This document shows, piece after piece, positions 1 through 5,158 of a DNA stretch of 8,089 nt (within the stretch, counting starts at the first letter, position 1; every line of letters starts with the position of its first letter). The stretch is from an uncultured Solirubrobacter sp. (lineage in GTDB: Bacteria; Actinomycetota; Thermoleophilia; Solirubrobacterales; Solirubrobacteraceae): assembly GCA_937871635.1 (NCBI GenBank), contig CALMNS010000657.1, forward strand, positions 31,738 through 39,826. The letters are read 5' to 3'. The position numbers and the translations under genes were made by a program. Under the pieces are notes generated by a model. The model made no database searches. It saw only the letters and a list, made by a program, of their open reading frames with translations, and was not told the DNA's origin.

Positions 1-1992
1 CTCGAGGACCTCTGCCACCGAGACGCCCATGGCCACCAAGCACACCGCAGGCGGCGAGGCGGCGCGGCGCAGCACGTAGCCGCCGGCCAAGGCGTGACGG
101 CGTCGCCGCTCCCGCTCTCGTTCGTCCTCGGGCAACGCGGCGAGACTCTGGTCGAGCGGGCGCGTGCTCAGTCGGAAGTAGGCCGATCCGCCCCCGGGTC
201 GGCCGAGCCCGGCCATGGCGTGCAGCAGCGTCCACTCGAGGTCCTGCCCGAAGGCGGGCTCCCAGGCGGTGCAGCCCGGCTGCTCGAGCCCGGTCGAGGG
301 GGTGGTGATCGACTGGTGCGCGCCGCCCTCGGGCGCCAGGGTCACGCCCGACGGCGTGCCGACCAGGATGGACTGCCCACCGGCGTAGATGCCGAACGAC
401 CACGGCTCGAGCGCGCGGTTGACGAAGGGGTCGTAGATGGTCCCGATCGGGAGCAGGGGGCGCCCGTCGCGTGACCAGGTCGCGCCCAGCTCGCCGAGCA
501 TCCCGACCAGGTTGACCTCGGCGATGCCCAGCTCGACGTGCTGGCCGTGCTCGGACTCGCGCCAGTGGATCAAGGTGTCCGTGTCGTCGGCGAACCAGTC
601 GACGCGCTCGCCCGGGTGCCAGACCCCGACACGGTTGATCCAGCCGCCGAGGTTGGTGGACGAGGCGACGTCGGGACTCACGGTGACGACGTGATCGGCC
701 ACCTCGGGCGCGGCATGCGCGAGGTCGACGAAGAAGCGCCCGAACGCCTGCTGGGTGGAGGCGGTGCCGCGATGGGTGCGCCCGACGTCCGTGACCATCT
801 CCGGCGGCGCGATCGGGGTCGCGTCGGCGCGCTCGAGGCGGTCAGCGGCGGCGCGGCAGCAGGCGGCTTCGGCCGTGCCCTCGGCGAAGCGCGCCCAGGG
901 ATCGTCCCCGTCCGCACCGAGGTCGTGCGCGAGCTGTCGCATCTGGTCCGCGCTGAGCAGGGCCGAGTGGTTGGCCGGGTGACCCTGGGTGGGCAGCGAG
1001 AAGGCCTTGATCGTGTAGGCGAAGACGACCGAGGGGCGATCGTCGACGGCGTCGGCGGCCGAGAACGCGTCGAGGAGATCCTGCAGGTCGTGACCGCCCA
1101 GGTCGCGGAGCGCCGCCGCGACCTCCGGGTCGTCGAGGTCGGCGAGCACGCGGCCGACCGACCGCGCATCCGGGCCGGTGCCGGTGAGCCGCTCGCGCAC
1201 GTCGCCGGCGGGCAGGCGGAGCAGCCACTGGTACTCCTCGTTGCTCATGTCGTCGATGCGGCGGCGCAGCGCCTCCCCGCCCTCGCGAGCGAAGAGCTCC
1301 CGAAGGCGGCGACCGTACTTGACCGTGATGGTCTGCCACCCGGCCGCCTCGAACATGCGGCCGATGCGGCCCGCGGCGATGTCCGGGACCACGCGGTCGA
1401 GCGACTGGCGGTTGAGGTCGACCACCCACATCACCTCGCCGAGACGCGGCACCATGGGATCGATCAACGCCTCCCAGATGGCCCCTTCGTCGAGCTCGGC
1501 GTCGCCCAGCAGCGCGACCTGGCGTCCGCCGCGCGGCACCTCGAAGTGTCCCGACACGTAGCGGTGCGCGAGCGCGCTCCACAACGTGGCCGTCGCTCCG
1601 ATGCCGACCGATCCGGTGGAGAAGTCCACCGGGTCGGGGTCCTTGGTGCGACTGGGGTAGCTCTGCAGCCCTCCGTAGGCGCGCAGCTCCGTGAGGTACG
1701 CCGGATCGAGTCGGCCCAACAGGTAGTTGATCGCGTGGAGCACCGGCGCTGCGTGCGGCTTGACCGAGACGCGGTCGGGCCCGCGCAGGTGAGCGAAGTA
1801 GAGCGCGGTCATGAGCGAGGCCATCGAGGCCGAGGACGCCTGGTGCCCACCCACCTTCACGCCCGAAGGGGTGACGCGCACCTTGTTGGCGTGGTGGACG
1901 ATGCTGGTGGCCAGCCAGAGCACGCGCGCCTGCACCGCTTCGAGCACCGCGAGATCGGTCGTGGGCTCGGACTCGGCAGCTGGGCTCGCCAT
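1..1992 (-). CDS. Homodimeric-type 2-oxoacid (pyruvate/2-oxobutyrate) dehydrogenase E1, AceE/MdeB-like; C-terminus outside window
   Basis: The minus frame is open for 664 codons from ATG at 1992 to the window edge, so the product is incomplete; the family is usually nearly 900 residues. It resembles the AceE-type E1, which decarboxylates a 2-oxoacid on thiamine diphosphate and passes the acyl group to an E2 lipoyl domain in the cytoplasm. The ThDP/Mg motif is GDAELDEG (163-170) closed by N194 in VDLNRQSLD. The pyrimidine-domain glutamate is probably E492 in VELGIAEVN. Other transketolase-fold blocks are FSTGSVGIGA (124-133), GTIYDPFV (517-524) and LAPEGGAHQS (552-561). The last block differs from the AceE equivalent, suggesting the MdeB-like side of the family and a substrate other than pyruvate. 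The start has only a weak GAGAG Shine-Dalgarno 9 nt upstream, but no nearby alternative start in frame. An Lrp-type gene is divergent. Fold and class are secure; substrate is inferred. Confidence 0.92.
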   Translation of the reverse strand, partial: MASPAAESEPTTDLAVLEAVQARVLWLATSIVHHANKVRVTPSGVKVGGHQASSASMASLMTALYFAHLRGPDRVSVKPHAAPVLHAINYLLGRLDPAYLTELRAYGGLQSYPSRTKDPDPVDFSTGSVGIGATATLWSALAHRYVSGHFEVPRGGRQVALLGDAELDEGAIWEALIDPMVPRLGEVMWVVDLNRQSLDRVVPDIAAGRIGRMFEAAGWQTITVKYGRRLRELFAREGGEALRRRIDDMSNEEYQWLLRLPAGDVRERLTGTGPDARSVGRVLADLDDPEVAAALRDLGGHDLQDLLDAFSAADAVDDRPSVVFAYTIKAFSLPTQGHPANHSALLSADQMRQLAHDLGADGDDPWARFAEGTAEAACCRAAADRLERADATPIAPPEMVTDVGRTHRGTASTQQAFGRFFVDLAHAAPEVADHVVTVSPDVASSTNLGGWINRVGVWHPGERVDWFADDTDTLIHWRESEHGQHVELGIAEVNLVGMLGELGATWSRDGRPLLPIGTIYDPFVNRALEPWSFGIYAGGQSILVGTPSGVTLAPEGGAHQSITTPSTGLEQPGCTAWEPAFGQDLEWTLLHAMAGLGRPGGGSAYFRLSTRPLDQSLAALPEDERERERRRRHALAGGYVLRRAASPPAVCLVAMGVSVAEVLE

Positions 1993-1994
1993 GG

Positions 1995-2009
1995 CGCGAG
2001 ACTCTCGCG
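1995..2009. repeat. 15-bp palindrome over the E1 ribosome-binding region
   Basis: CGCGAGA (1995-2001) and TCTCGCG (2003-2009) form a perfect inverted repeat around one central base, beginning 3 nt before the E1 ATG. It covers the only Shine-Dalgarno-like bases (GAGAG). It could be a protein-binding dyad. As a hairpin its loop would be too small unless the inner pairs opened. Function is unproven. Confidence 0.5.
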
Positions 2010-2023
2010 TTTTCGGTCGCGCC

Positions 2024-2067
2024 GCAAGGAACGAACAACAAACTCGGTGTCGACGCTTGCTCCTTGC
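2024..2067. promoter_or_regulatory. Candidate regulator-binding inverted repeat in the E1/Lrp spacer
   Basis: GCAAGGA (2024-2030) and TCCTTGC (2061-2067) are exact reverse complements with centres 37 bp apart. A second pair, AACAACA (2034-2040) and TGTTGTT (2091-2097), interleaves with it and reaches the Lrp -10 region. Lrp/AsnC proteins commonly bind several spaced sites and wrap DNA, and usually control a divergent neighbour and themselves. The repeats are seen directly; assignment to this regulator is inference. Confidence 0.4.
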
Positions 2068-2091
2068 CGCGTGGAGCCCGGTCGCTAGGGT
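2064..2091 (+). promoter_or_regulatory. Promoter of the Lrp gene, leaderless type
   Basis: A -10 box TAGGGT lies at 2086-2091, preceded with a 16-bp spacer by a -35-like TTGCCG (2064-2069). Only 9 nt separate the -10 from the GTG at 2101, so transcription should begin at or within a few bases of the start codon. No Shine-Dalgarno is present, which supports the GTG and a leaderless mRNA. Confidence 0.55.
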
Positions 2092-2100
2092 GTTGTTTGC

Positions 2101-2541
2101 GTGACCGAGGGGAGCGTTGATGTCTTGGACCGTCGGCTGATCGAGGCGTTGCGCAACGACGGCCGAGCGACGCTCGCCGAGCTTGGAGCGGCGGTCGGTC
2201 TGTCCGTCTCGGCGGTCAAGCGACGACTGGACCGGCTCACCGCGAGCGGCGTGATCTCGCGCTTCACCATCGAGGTGGATGAGCGTCGGATGGGCACCAG
2301 CATCGAAGCCTTCTCGCTGCTGACCTTCGCCGGCGACACCGCCGTGGCGGACATCAAGGGCGTGGTGAACGGCATGCCGGAGGTGGTCACCATCTTCACC
2401 ACGGCCGGAGATCCGGACGCGATCGTGCTCCTGCGCGTCCAGGATGTCGACCACTTGACCCGGACGATCGATCGGTTGCGGCGCTCAGGGCGCATAACCG
2501 GCACCAAGACCTTGCTGGTGCTCGACCGCTCGAGTCCCTAG
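2101..2541 (+). CDS. Lrp/AsnC-family transcriptional regulator
   Basis: The product is 146 residues, normal for the family. The N-terminus is an AsnC-type winged helix (about 7-55, starting VDVLDRRLIEALRNDGRATLAEL in outline), with the recognition helix near GLSVSAVKRRLDRL (33-46). The C-terminal RAM ligand-binding/oligomerisation domain spans about 66-141 and includes the characteristic AGDPDAIVLLRV segment (102-113). Such proteins form dimers and octamers and respond to amino acids or 2-oxoacids. The gene is divergent from an E1-type dehydrogenase, as mdeR is from mdeAB of Pseudomonas putida, so control of that enzyme by its substrate or a precursor amino acid is the natural inference. The GTG start is chosen because the -10 TAGGGT leaves no room for an earlier one and the HTH begins immediately afterwards. 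Confidence 0.93.
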   Translation: MTEGSVDVLDRRLIEALRNDGRATLAELGAAVGLSVSAVKRRLDRLTASGVISRFTIEVDERRMGTSIEAFSLLTFAGDTAVADIKGVVNGMPEVVTIFTTAGDPDAIVLLRVQDVDHLTRTIDRLRRSGRITGTKTLLVLDRSSP

Positions 2542-3090
2542 CTTCGCCCGGCAACTCGCTGTCTTCCGCGCGCGTGAACCGGAACGTCCTCCTCACCGCC
2601 GTCGTCGCCGCCGCCGCCGCGAAGGCCCTGACGGCACGTCCACCGGCCGCGCCCCGTTCGAGGCGATGTTCGCCGGGACCCTCCGCAGGACACGATCGTC
2701 GCAACCGCAGCCATGAAGCCAGTGCTCGACCGGCGCGCGGCCGTCCACGCCCTGAGGCTCGCGCCGGTCACGCTCGCGGCGCCCCACGCCATCGGCACGA
2801 ACTCGACGCGGCTGCCCGTCAGGCGACTCGACGGCGACAGTCGTAGGCCCAGCGGGCGCCGACCGAGAAGAGCTGACGCGCGTCCCCGGCGTCGGCGTAC
2901 GAACGGGTCGCCAGCACCATGTCCCGCTCACCGACGTCCGCGACGACGTGACGGAACTCCGCCCCGCCGGCGCCGAGCTCGAGCAGGGTCTCCTCGTCAC
3001 CTGGCGGGCGTTCGGCCTCTATCCGAGCCTGGAGGCAGGACGTGCGTGCCCACCCGGCATGCGGTCACTCGAGTCGCGTCCGGCTGTGGC
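2542..3090. other. 549-bp stretch without a convincing intact gene
   Basis: This gap lies between the convergent ends of the Lrp gene and the TetR gene. All six frames are interrupted or give low-complexity Arg/Ala/Pro-rich translations typical of shadow frames in GC-rich DNA. A GCC/GTC-rich run around 2600-2625 gives a signal-peptide-like Ala/Val stretch on the plus strand (GTG at 2574), but the continuation is not protein-like. The best coding signal is a minus-strand block at 2819-3064, listed separately. No clear intrinsic terminator for either flanking gene was found. Confidence 0.6.
2819..3064 (-). pseudogene. Possible decayed gene end (C-terminal fragment, unidentified)
   Basis: An 81-codon minus frame runs between two stops and has a protein-like middle and end: DEETLLELG, FRHVVADVGERDMVLATR and ARQLFSVGARWAYDCR. 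Codon third positions are almost all G or C, as in the real genes here. The only in-frame ATG is internal (about 35 codons before the stop) and no Shine-Dalgarno precedes it. The acidic/hydrophobic alternation faintly recalls NTF2/SnoaL-like domains, but I do not recognise the family. A gene remnant that has lost its 5' part is the favoured reading; a very short real gene or chance are alternatives. Confidence 0.3.
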
Positions 3091-3660
3091 TCACGTCGCC
3101 GGTCGACGGATGCCGTCGAACGCGGCCTGCAGGATCGGCTCGCGGTAGCCGGAGTCGCCCCGGATCGCGCTGACGGCGATCACCATGTCGAGGACCTGCT
3201 CGAGCGTGAGGTCGTCGCGGACCTCCCCGTTCTCCTGGGCGGCGACGAGCAGTGGCCGGCCGGCGGCGAGGACCCTCGCGCGGCTGGTGTCGAAGACGGG
3301 GTTGTCCCTGTCGGTCTCCTCGAGCAGCTCGGAGGCGATGTCGTGCTTGGTGGCGAAGAACTCCGCGAAGCGGCGCAGCCACGCCATGAGCGCCGCGCCG
3401 GGCGTGTCCCCGGCGACCGGCCCGGCAGCCGCGCAGATGGCGTCGACCTCGTCGACGTAGAGGGCCTCCAGGAGCTCCCGGCGGCCGGGGAAGTTGCGGT
3501 AGAGCGTCGCCATGCCGACGCCGGCGCGTCGCGAGATCTCCGCCATCGAGACCGGAGCGCCGGGCTCGGCGAAGGCGGCCCGAGCGGTCGCGAGGATCTT
3601 GTCGCGGTTGCGCTCGGCGTCGGCGCGCCGCGTGGGGGTGTGCGTCGGGTCTGGAGTCAT
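3091..3660 (-). CDS. TetR-family transcriptional repressor
   Basis: The product is 189 residues, typical of TetR repressors. The DNA-binding domain occupies about 14-62: helix 1 NRDKILATARAAF (18-30), then the helix-turn-helix VSMAEISRRAGVGMATLYRNF (37-57), with the family signature tyrosine in TLYRNFPGRRELLEAL. The remaining helices form the ligand-binding and dimer domain; acidic ELLEETDRDN (111-120) may line it. The architecture resembles TetR proteins that guard adjacent oxidoreductases and release DNA when a small hydrophobic molecule binds. The divergent neighbour is a short-chain dehydrogenase, and the shared 82-bp spacer carries two matching 17-bp dyads, so autorepression plus control of that enzyme is very likely. 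ATG at 3660 leaves a short leader (about 25 nt from the predicted -10) with a weak GAAG Shine-Dalgarno. Confidence 0.93.
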   Translation of the reverse strand: MTPDPTHTPTRRADAERNRDKILATARAAFAEPGAPVSMAEISRRAGVGMATLYRNFPGRRELLEALYVDEVDAICAAAGPVAGDTPGAALMAWLRRFAEFFATKHDIASELLEETDRDNPVFDTSRARVLAAGRPLLVAAQENGEVRDDLTLEQVLDMVIAVSAIRGDSGYREPILQAAFDGIRRPAT

Positions 3661-3674
3661 CGGCTTCGTCTCAA

Positions 3675-3716
3675 GTGGACAGTCTATCCGCTATAGTATG
3701 CGGACAGGCTTTCCAC
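3675..3716. promoter_or_regulatory. Twin TetR operators flanking overlapping divergent promoters
   Basis: Two related 17-bp dyads are present: GTGGACAGTCTATCCGC (3675-3691) and GCGGACAGGCTTTCCAC (3700-3716). Reverse-complementing the first aligns it with the second as GCGGAnAGnCTnTCCAC. Each is itself an imperfect palindrome and the centres are 25 bp apart. The 8 bp between them hold TATAGT (3692-3697), a -10 for the reductase, and on the minus strand TACTAT (3698-3693), a -10 for the TetR gene. A dimer on either site would block both promoters. The sequence pattern is direct; the identity of the protein that binds it is inferred from position. Confidence 0.75.
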
Positions 3717-3732
3717 TTAGACGCTACCACGA

Positions 3733-3736
3733 GGAG
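3733..3736 (+). promoter_or_regulatory. Ribosome-binding site deciding the reductase start
   Basis: GGAG, within GAGGAGA, lies 6 nt before ATG 3743. It is the clearest Shine-Dalgarno in the window and rules out the longer in-frame extension upstream, which would run through the operators. Confidence 0.8.
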
Positions 3737-3742
3737 AACCAC

Positions 3743-4468
3743 ATGACTGAGCAGACGACCGCGCTGGTGACCGGCGCGAACAAGGGCATCGGCTACGAGA
3801 TCGCCACTGGCCTGGGCGCCCTCGGCTGGAGGGTCGGCGTCGGCGCCCGGGACGAGGAGCGCCGCGAGGCCGCCGTGGCCCAGCTGCGAGCGGGCGGTAC
3901 CGACGCGTTCGGCGTCCCGCTCGACGTGACCGACGACGCGAGCGTGGCCGCCGCCGCCGGCCTGATCGAGGAGCGCGCCGGCCGCCTCGACGTGCTCGTC
4001 AACAACGCCGCCATCACCGGCGGGATGCCGCAGACGCCCACCACGGTCGACCCCGCGACGGTGCGGACCGCCGTGGAGACCAACGTGATCGGCGTCATCC
4101 GCGTCACCAACGCGCTGCTGCCGCAGCTGCGCCGCTCGGCGTCCCCGCGGATCGTGAACCTGTCCTCGAGCGTCGGCTCACTCACTCGTCAGGCCGACCC
4201 CGACGCCGAGACCGGCCCGGTGTCCGCCGCGTACTCGACGTCGAAGACCTTCCTCAACGCCGTCACCGTCCAGTACGCCAAGGAGCTCGAGGACACAAAC
4301 ATCCTGATCAACGCGGCCTGCCCCGGCTTCGTCGCCACCGACCTCAACGGCTTCCGCGGCCACCGCACCCCGGAGCAGGGCGCCGCGACCGCGATCCGGC
4401 TCGCGACCCTGCCCGACGACGGCCCGACCGGCGGGTTCTTCGACGACGACGGGGTGGTGCCCTGGTGA
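3743..4468 (+). CDS. Short-chain dehydrogenase/reductase, NADPH-dependent carbonyl-reductase type
   Basis: The 241-residue product is a classical SDR with a complete active site. The cofactor motif is TGANKGIG (10-17), followed by DV (61-62) contacting adenine, NNAA (87-90), N114, the catalytic serine in NLSSSVGS (139-146) and YSTSK (Y164, K168). PGFVATDL (194-201) closes the nicotinamide pocket. K14 in the glycine loop and R37 after the second strand favour NADPH over NADH, and TGANKGIG matches carbonyl-reductase-like SDRs. It should reduce a carbonyl or oxidise an alcohol in the cytoplasm; the substrate is unknown. It lies divergently from a TetR gene and between twin dyads, so it is probably induced by its substrate or a related toxic carbonyl. 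ATG 3743 is chosen for its GGAG and because the Rossmann fold begins at once. Confidence 0.94.
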   Translation: MTEQTTALVTGANKGIGYEIATGLGALGWRVGVGARDEERREAAVAQLRAGGTDAFGVPLDVTDDASVAAAAGLIEERAGRLDVLVNNAAITGGMPQTPTTVDPATVRTAVETNVIGVIRVTNALLPQLRRSASPRIVNLSSSVGSLTRQADPDAETGPVSAAYSTSKTFLNAVTVQYAKELEDTNILINAACPGFVATDLNGFRGHRTPEQGAATAIRLATLPDDGPTGGFFDDDGVVPW

Positions 4469-4600
4469 GGGCGCTGCCGTACCGGCCGCGTGCGCGAAGG
4501 CCTTCAGTGACCCAAGCCGAGCGCCAAGACCGCCGCTGACGTCGTCGTCGTCCCGCGTCGGATCGTCCCGAACGGTCCGAATAGCGCTAGAATGCGGGGC
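4469..4600. other. 132-bp spacer before the MarR gene
   Basis: The spacer contains a 10-bp palindrome GAAGGCCTTC (4496-4505) with no loop or T-run, so it is not a convincing terminator for the reductase. The MarR promoter and operator occupy its right end. No small gene was recognised. Confidence 0.6.
4564..4593 (+). promoter_or_regulatory. MarR-gene promoter with candidate autoregulatory operator
   Basis: CGTCCCGAACGGTCCG (4564-4579) is a near-palindrome lying over the -35 position of a promoter whose -10 is TAGAAT (4588-4593). The 15 bp at 4561-4575 recur exactly at 5122-5136 in front of the exporter. Seven nt separate the -10 from ATG 4601, implying a leaderless mRNA. Confidence 0.7.
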
Positions 4601-5107
4601 ATGGCCTCGGTGCCGACCACGGATGAGGTCACGGTGCTCGCGCCATGCACGAAGGACCTCTGCTGGCTGCTCTCGCGGGCCAGCCACGCGCTGAACACCG
4701 AGCTCACCGCCGCGCTCGAGGGGCTCGGGATCTCGCCGCGGGCCCAGCGCGTGCTGGGTGCGGCGATGACCGGCGAGCACACGCAGATCGAGCTGGCCCG
4801 CATGGTCGACCTCGACAAGACGACCATGGTCATCACGCTCGACGAGCTCGAGAAGGCGGGGCTCGCCGAGCGCCGGCCGTCCCCCACCGACCGCCGCGTG
4901 CGGGTCATCGCGGTCACCGAGGCCGGCAGGCGCAAGGCGCGTCAGGCGGAGGCGATCGCCATGCGCGTCCGCGACGACGTCCTGGGCGTGCTCCCGGAGC
5001 GCGACCGGGACGTCTTCGTCGACGGGCTCCGCCGGCTGGTGGACGAACGGCTCAACGACCCCACCCCCTGCGCGTCACCGGTCCGGCGCCGGACTCCGCG
5101 CGGCTAG
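4601..5107 (+). CDS. MarR-family transcriptional regulator
   Basis: The product is 168 residues from ATG 4601. An in-frame ATG at 4592 overlaps the -10 box TAGAAT and is rejected. The winged helix-turn-helix spans about 45-110: SPRAQRVLGAAM (helix), TQIELARMVDLDKTTMVITL (61-80, recognition region), LDELEKAGLAERR, and the wing DRRVRVIAVTEAGRRK (98-112), the standard MarR DxR...T..G pattern. Flanking helices form the dimer and ligand site. Cysteines at 16 and 21 sit in the first helix, near the place of the peroxide-sensing cysteine of OhrR, though LCWLL-type N-termini also occur in ordinary MarR proteins. It lies 51 bp upstream of a DHA2 exporter in the same direction and both promoters share an operator-like sequence, so it probably represses itself and the exporter until a drug-like ligand or oxidant is sensed. 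Confidence 0.93.
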   Translation: MASVPTTDEVTVLAPCTKDLCWLLSRASHALNTELTAALEGLGISPRAQRVLGAAMTGEHTQIELARMVDLDKTTMVITLDELEKAGLAERRPSPTDRRVRVIAVTEAGRRKARQAEAIAMRVRDDVLGVLPERDRDVFVDGLRRLVDERLNDPTPCASPVRRRTPRG

Positions 5108-5124
5108 TCCATACCGCAAGAGAT

Positions 5125-5152
5125 CGTCCCGAACGGGACGGTTTGCTACGGT
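5125..5152 (+). promoter_or_regulatory. Exporter promoter with perfect palindromic operator
   Basis: CGTCCCGAACGGGACG (5125-5140) is a perfect 16-bp palindrome. It covers the expected -35 and upstream spacer of a promoter with -10 TACGGT (5147-5152). The -10 is only 6 nt from ATG 5159, so the mRNA should be leaderless. The distance from operator start to -10 (22 bp) nearly equals that at the MarR promoter (24 bp), supporting one protein acting the same way at both. The exporter therefore has its own promoter and need not depend on readthrough from the MarR gene. Confidence 0.75.
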
Positions 5153-5158
5153 CCGGTC

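Noticed and set aside
538..2088. Long plus-strand open frame of 516 codons
   Set aside because: It is a shadow of the E1 gene on the opposite strand. The translation is Arg/Gly/Val-rich with no recognisable domain, while the minus frame carries all E1 motifs.
2600..2625. GCC/GTC triplet run as a microsatellite
   Set aside because: It is too short and impure, and common in DNA of this GC content.
2574..2846. Plus-strand frame beginning with a signal-peptide-like Ala/Val stretch
   Set aside because: The stretch comes from a GCC/GTC-rich run, the remainder is Arg/Pro/Ala-rich, and no ribosome-binding site or leaderless -10 precedes the GTG.
3512..3742. N-terminal extension of the reductase
   Set aside because: It would read through the TetR coding region and the twin operators; the SDR fold and the strong Shine-Dalgarno fix the start at 3743.
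4496..4505. GAAGGCCTTC as a terminator for the reductase
   Set aside because: The palindrome has no loop and no T-run, and it is short enough to be chance.
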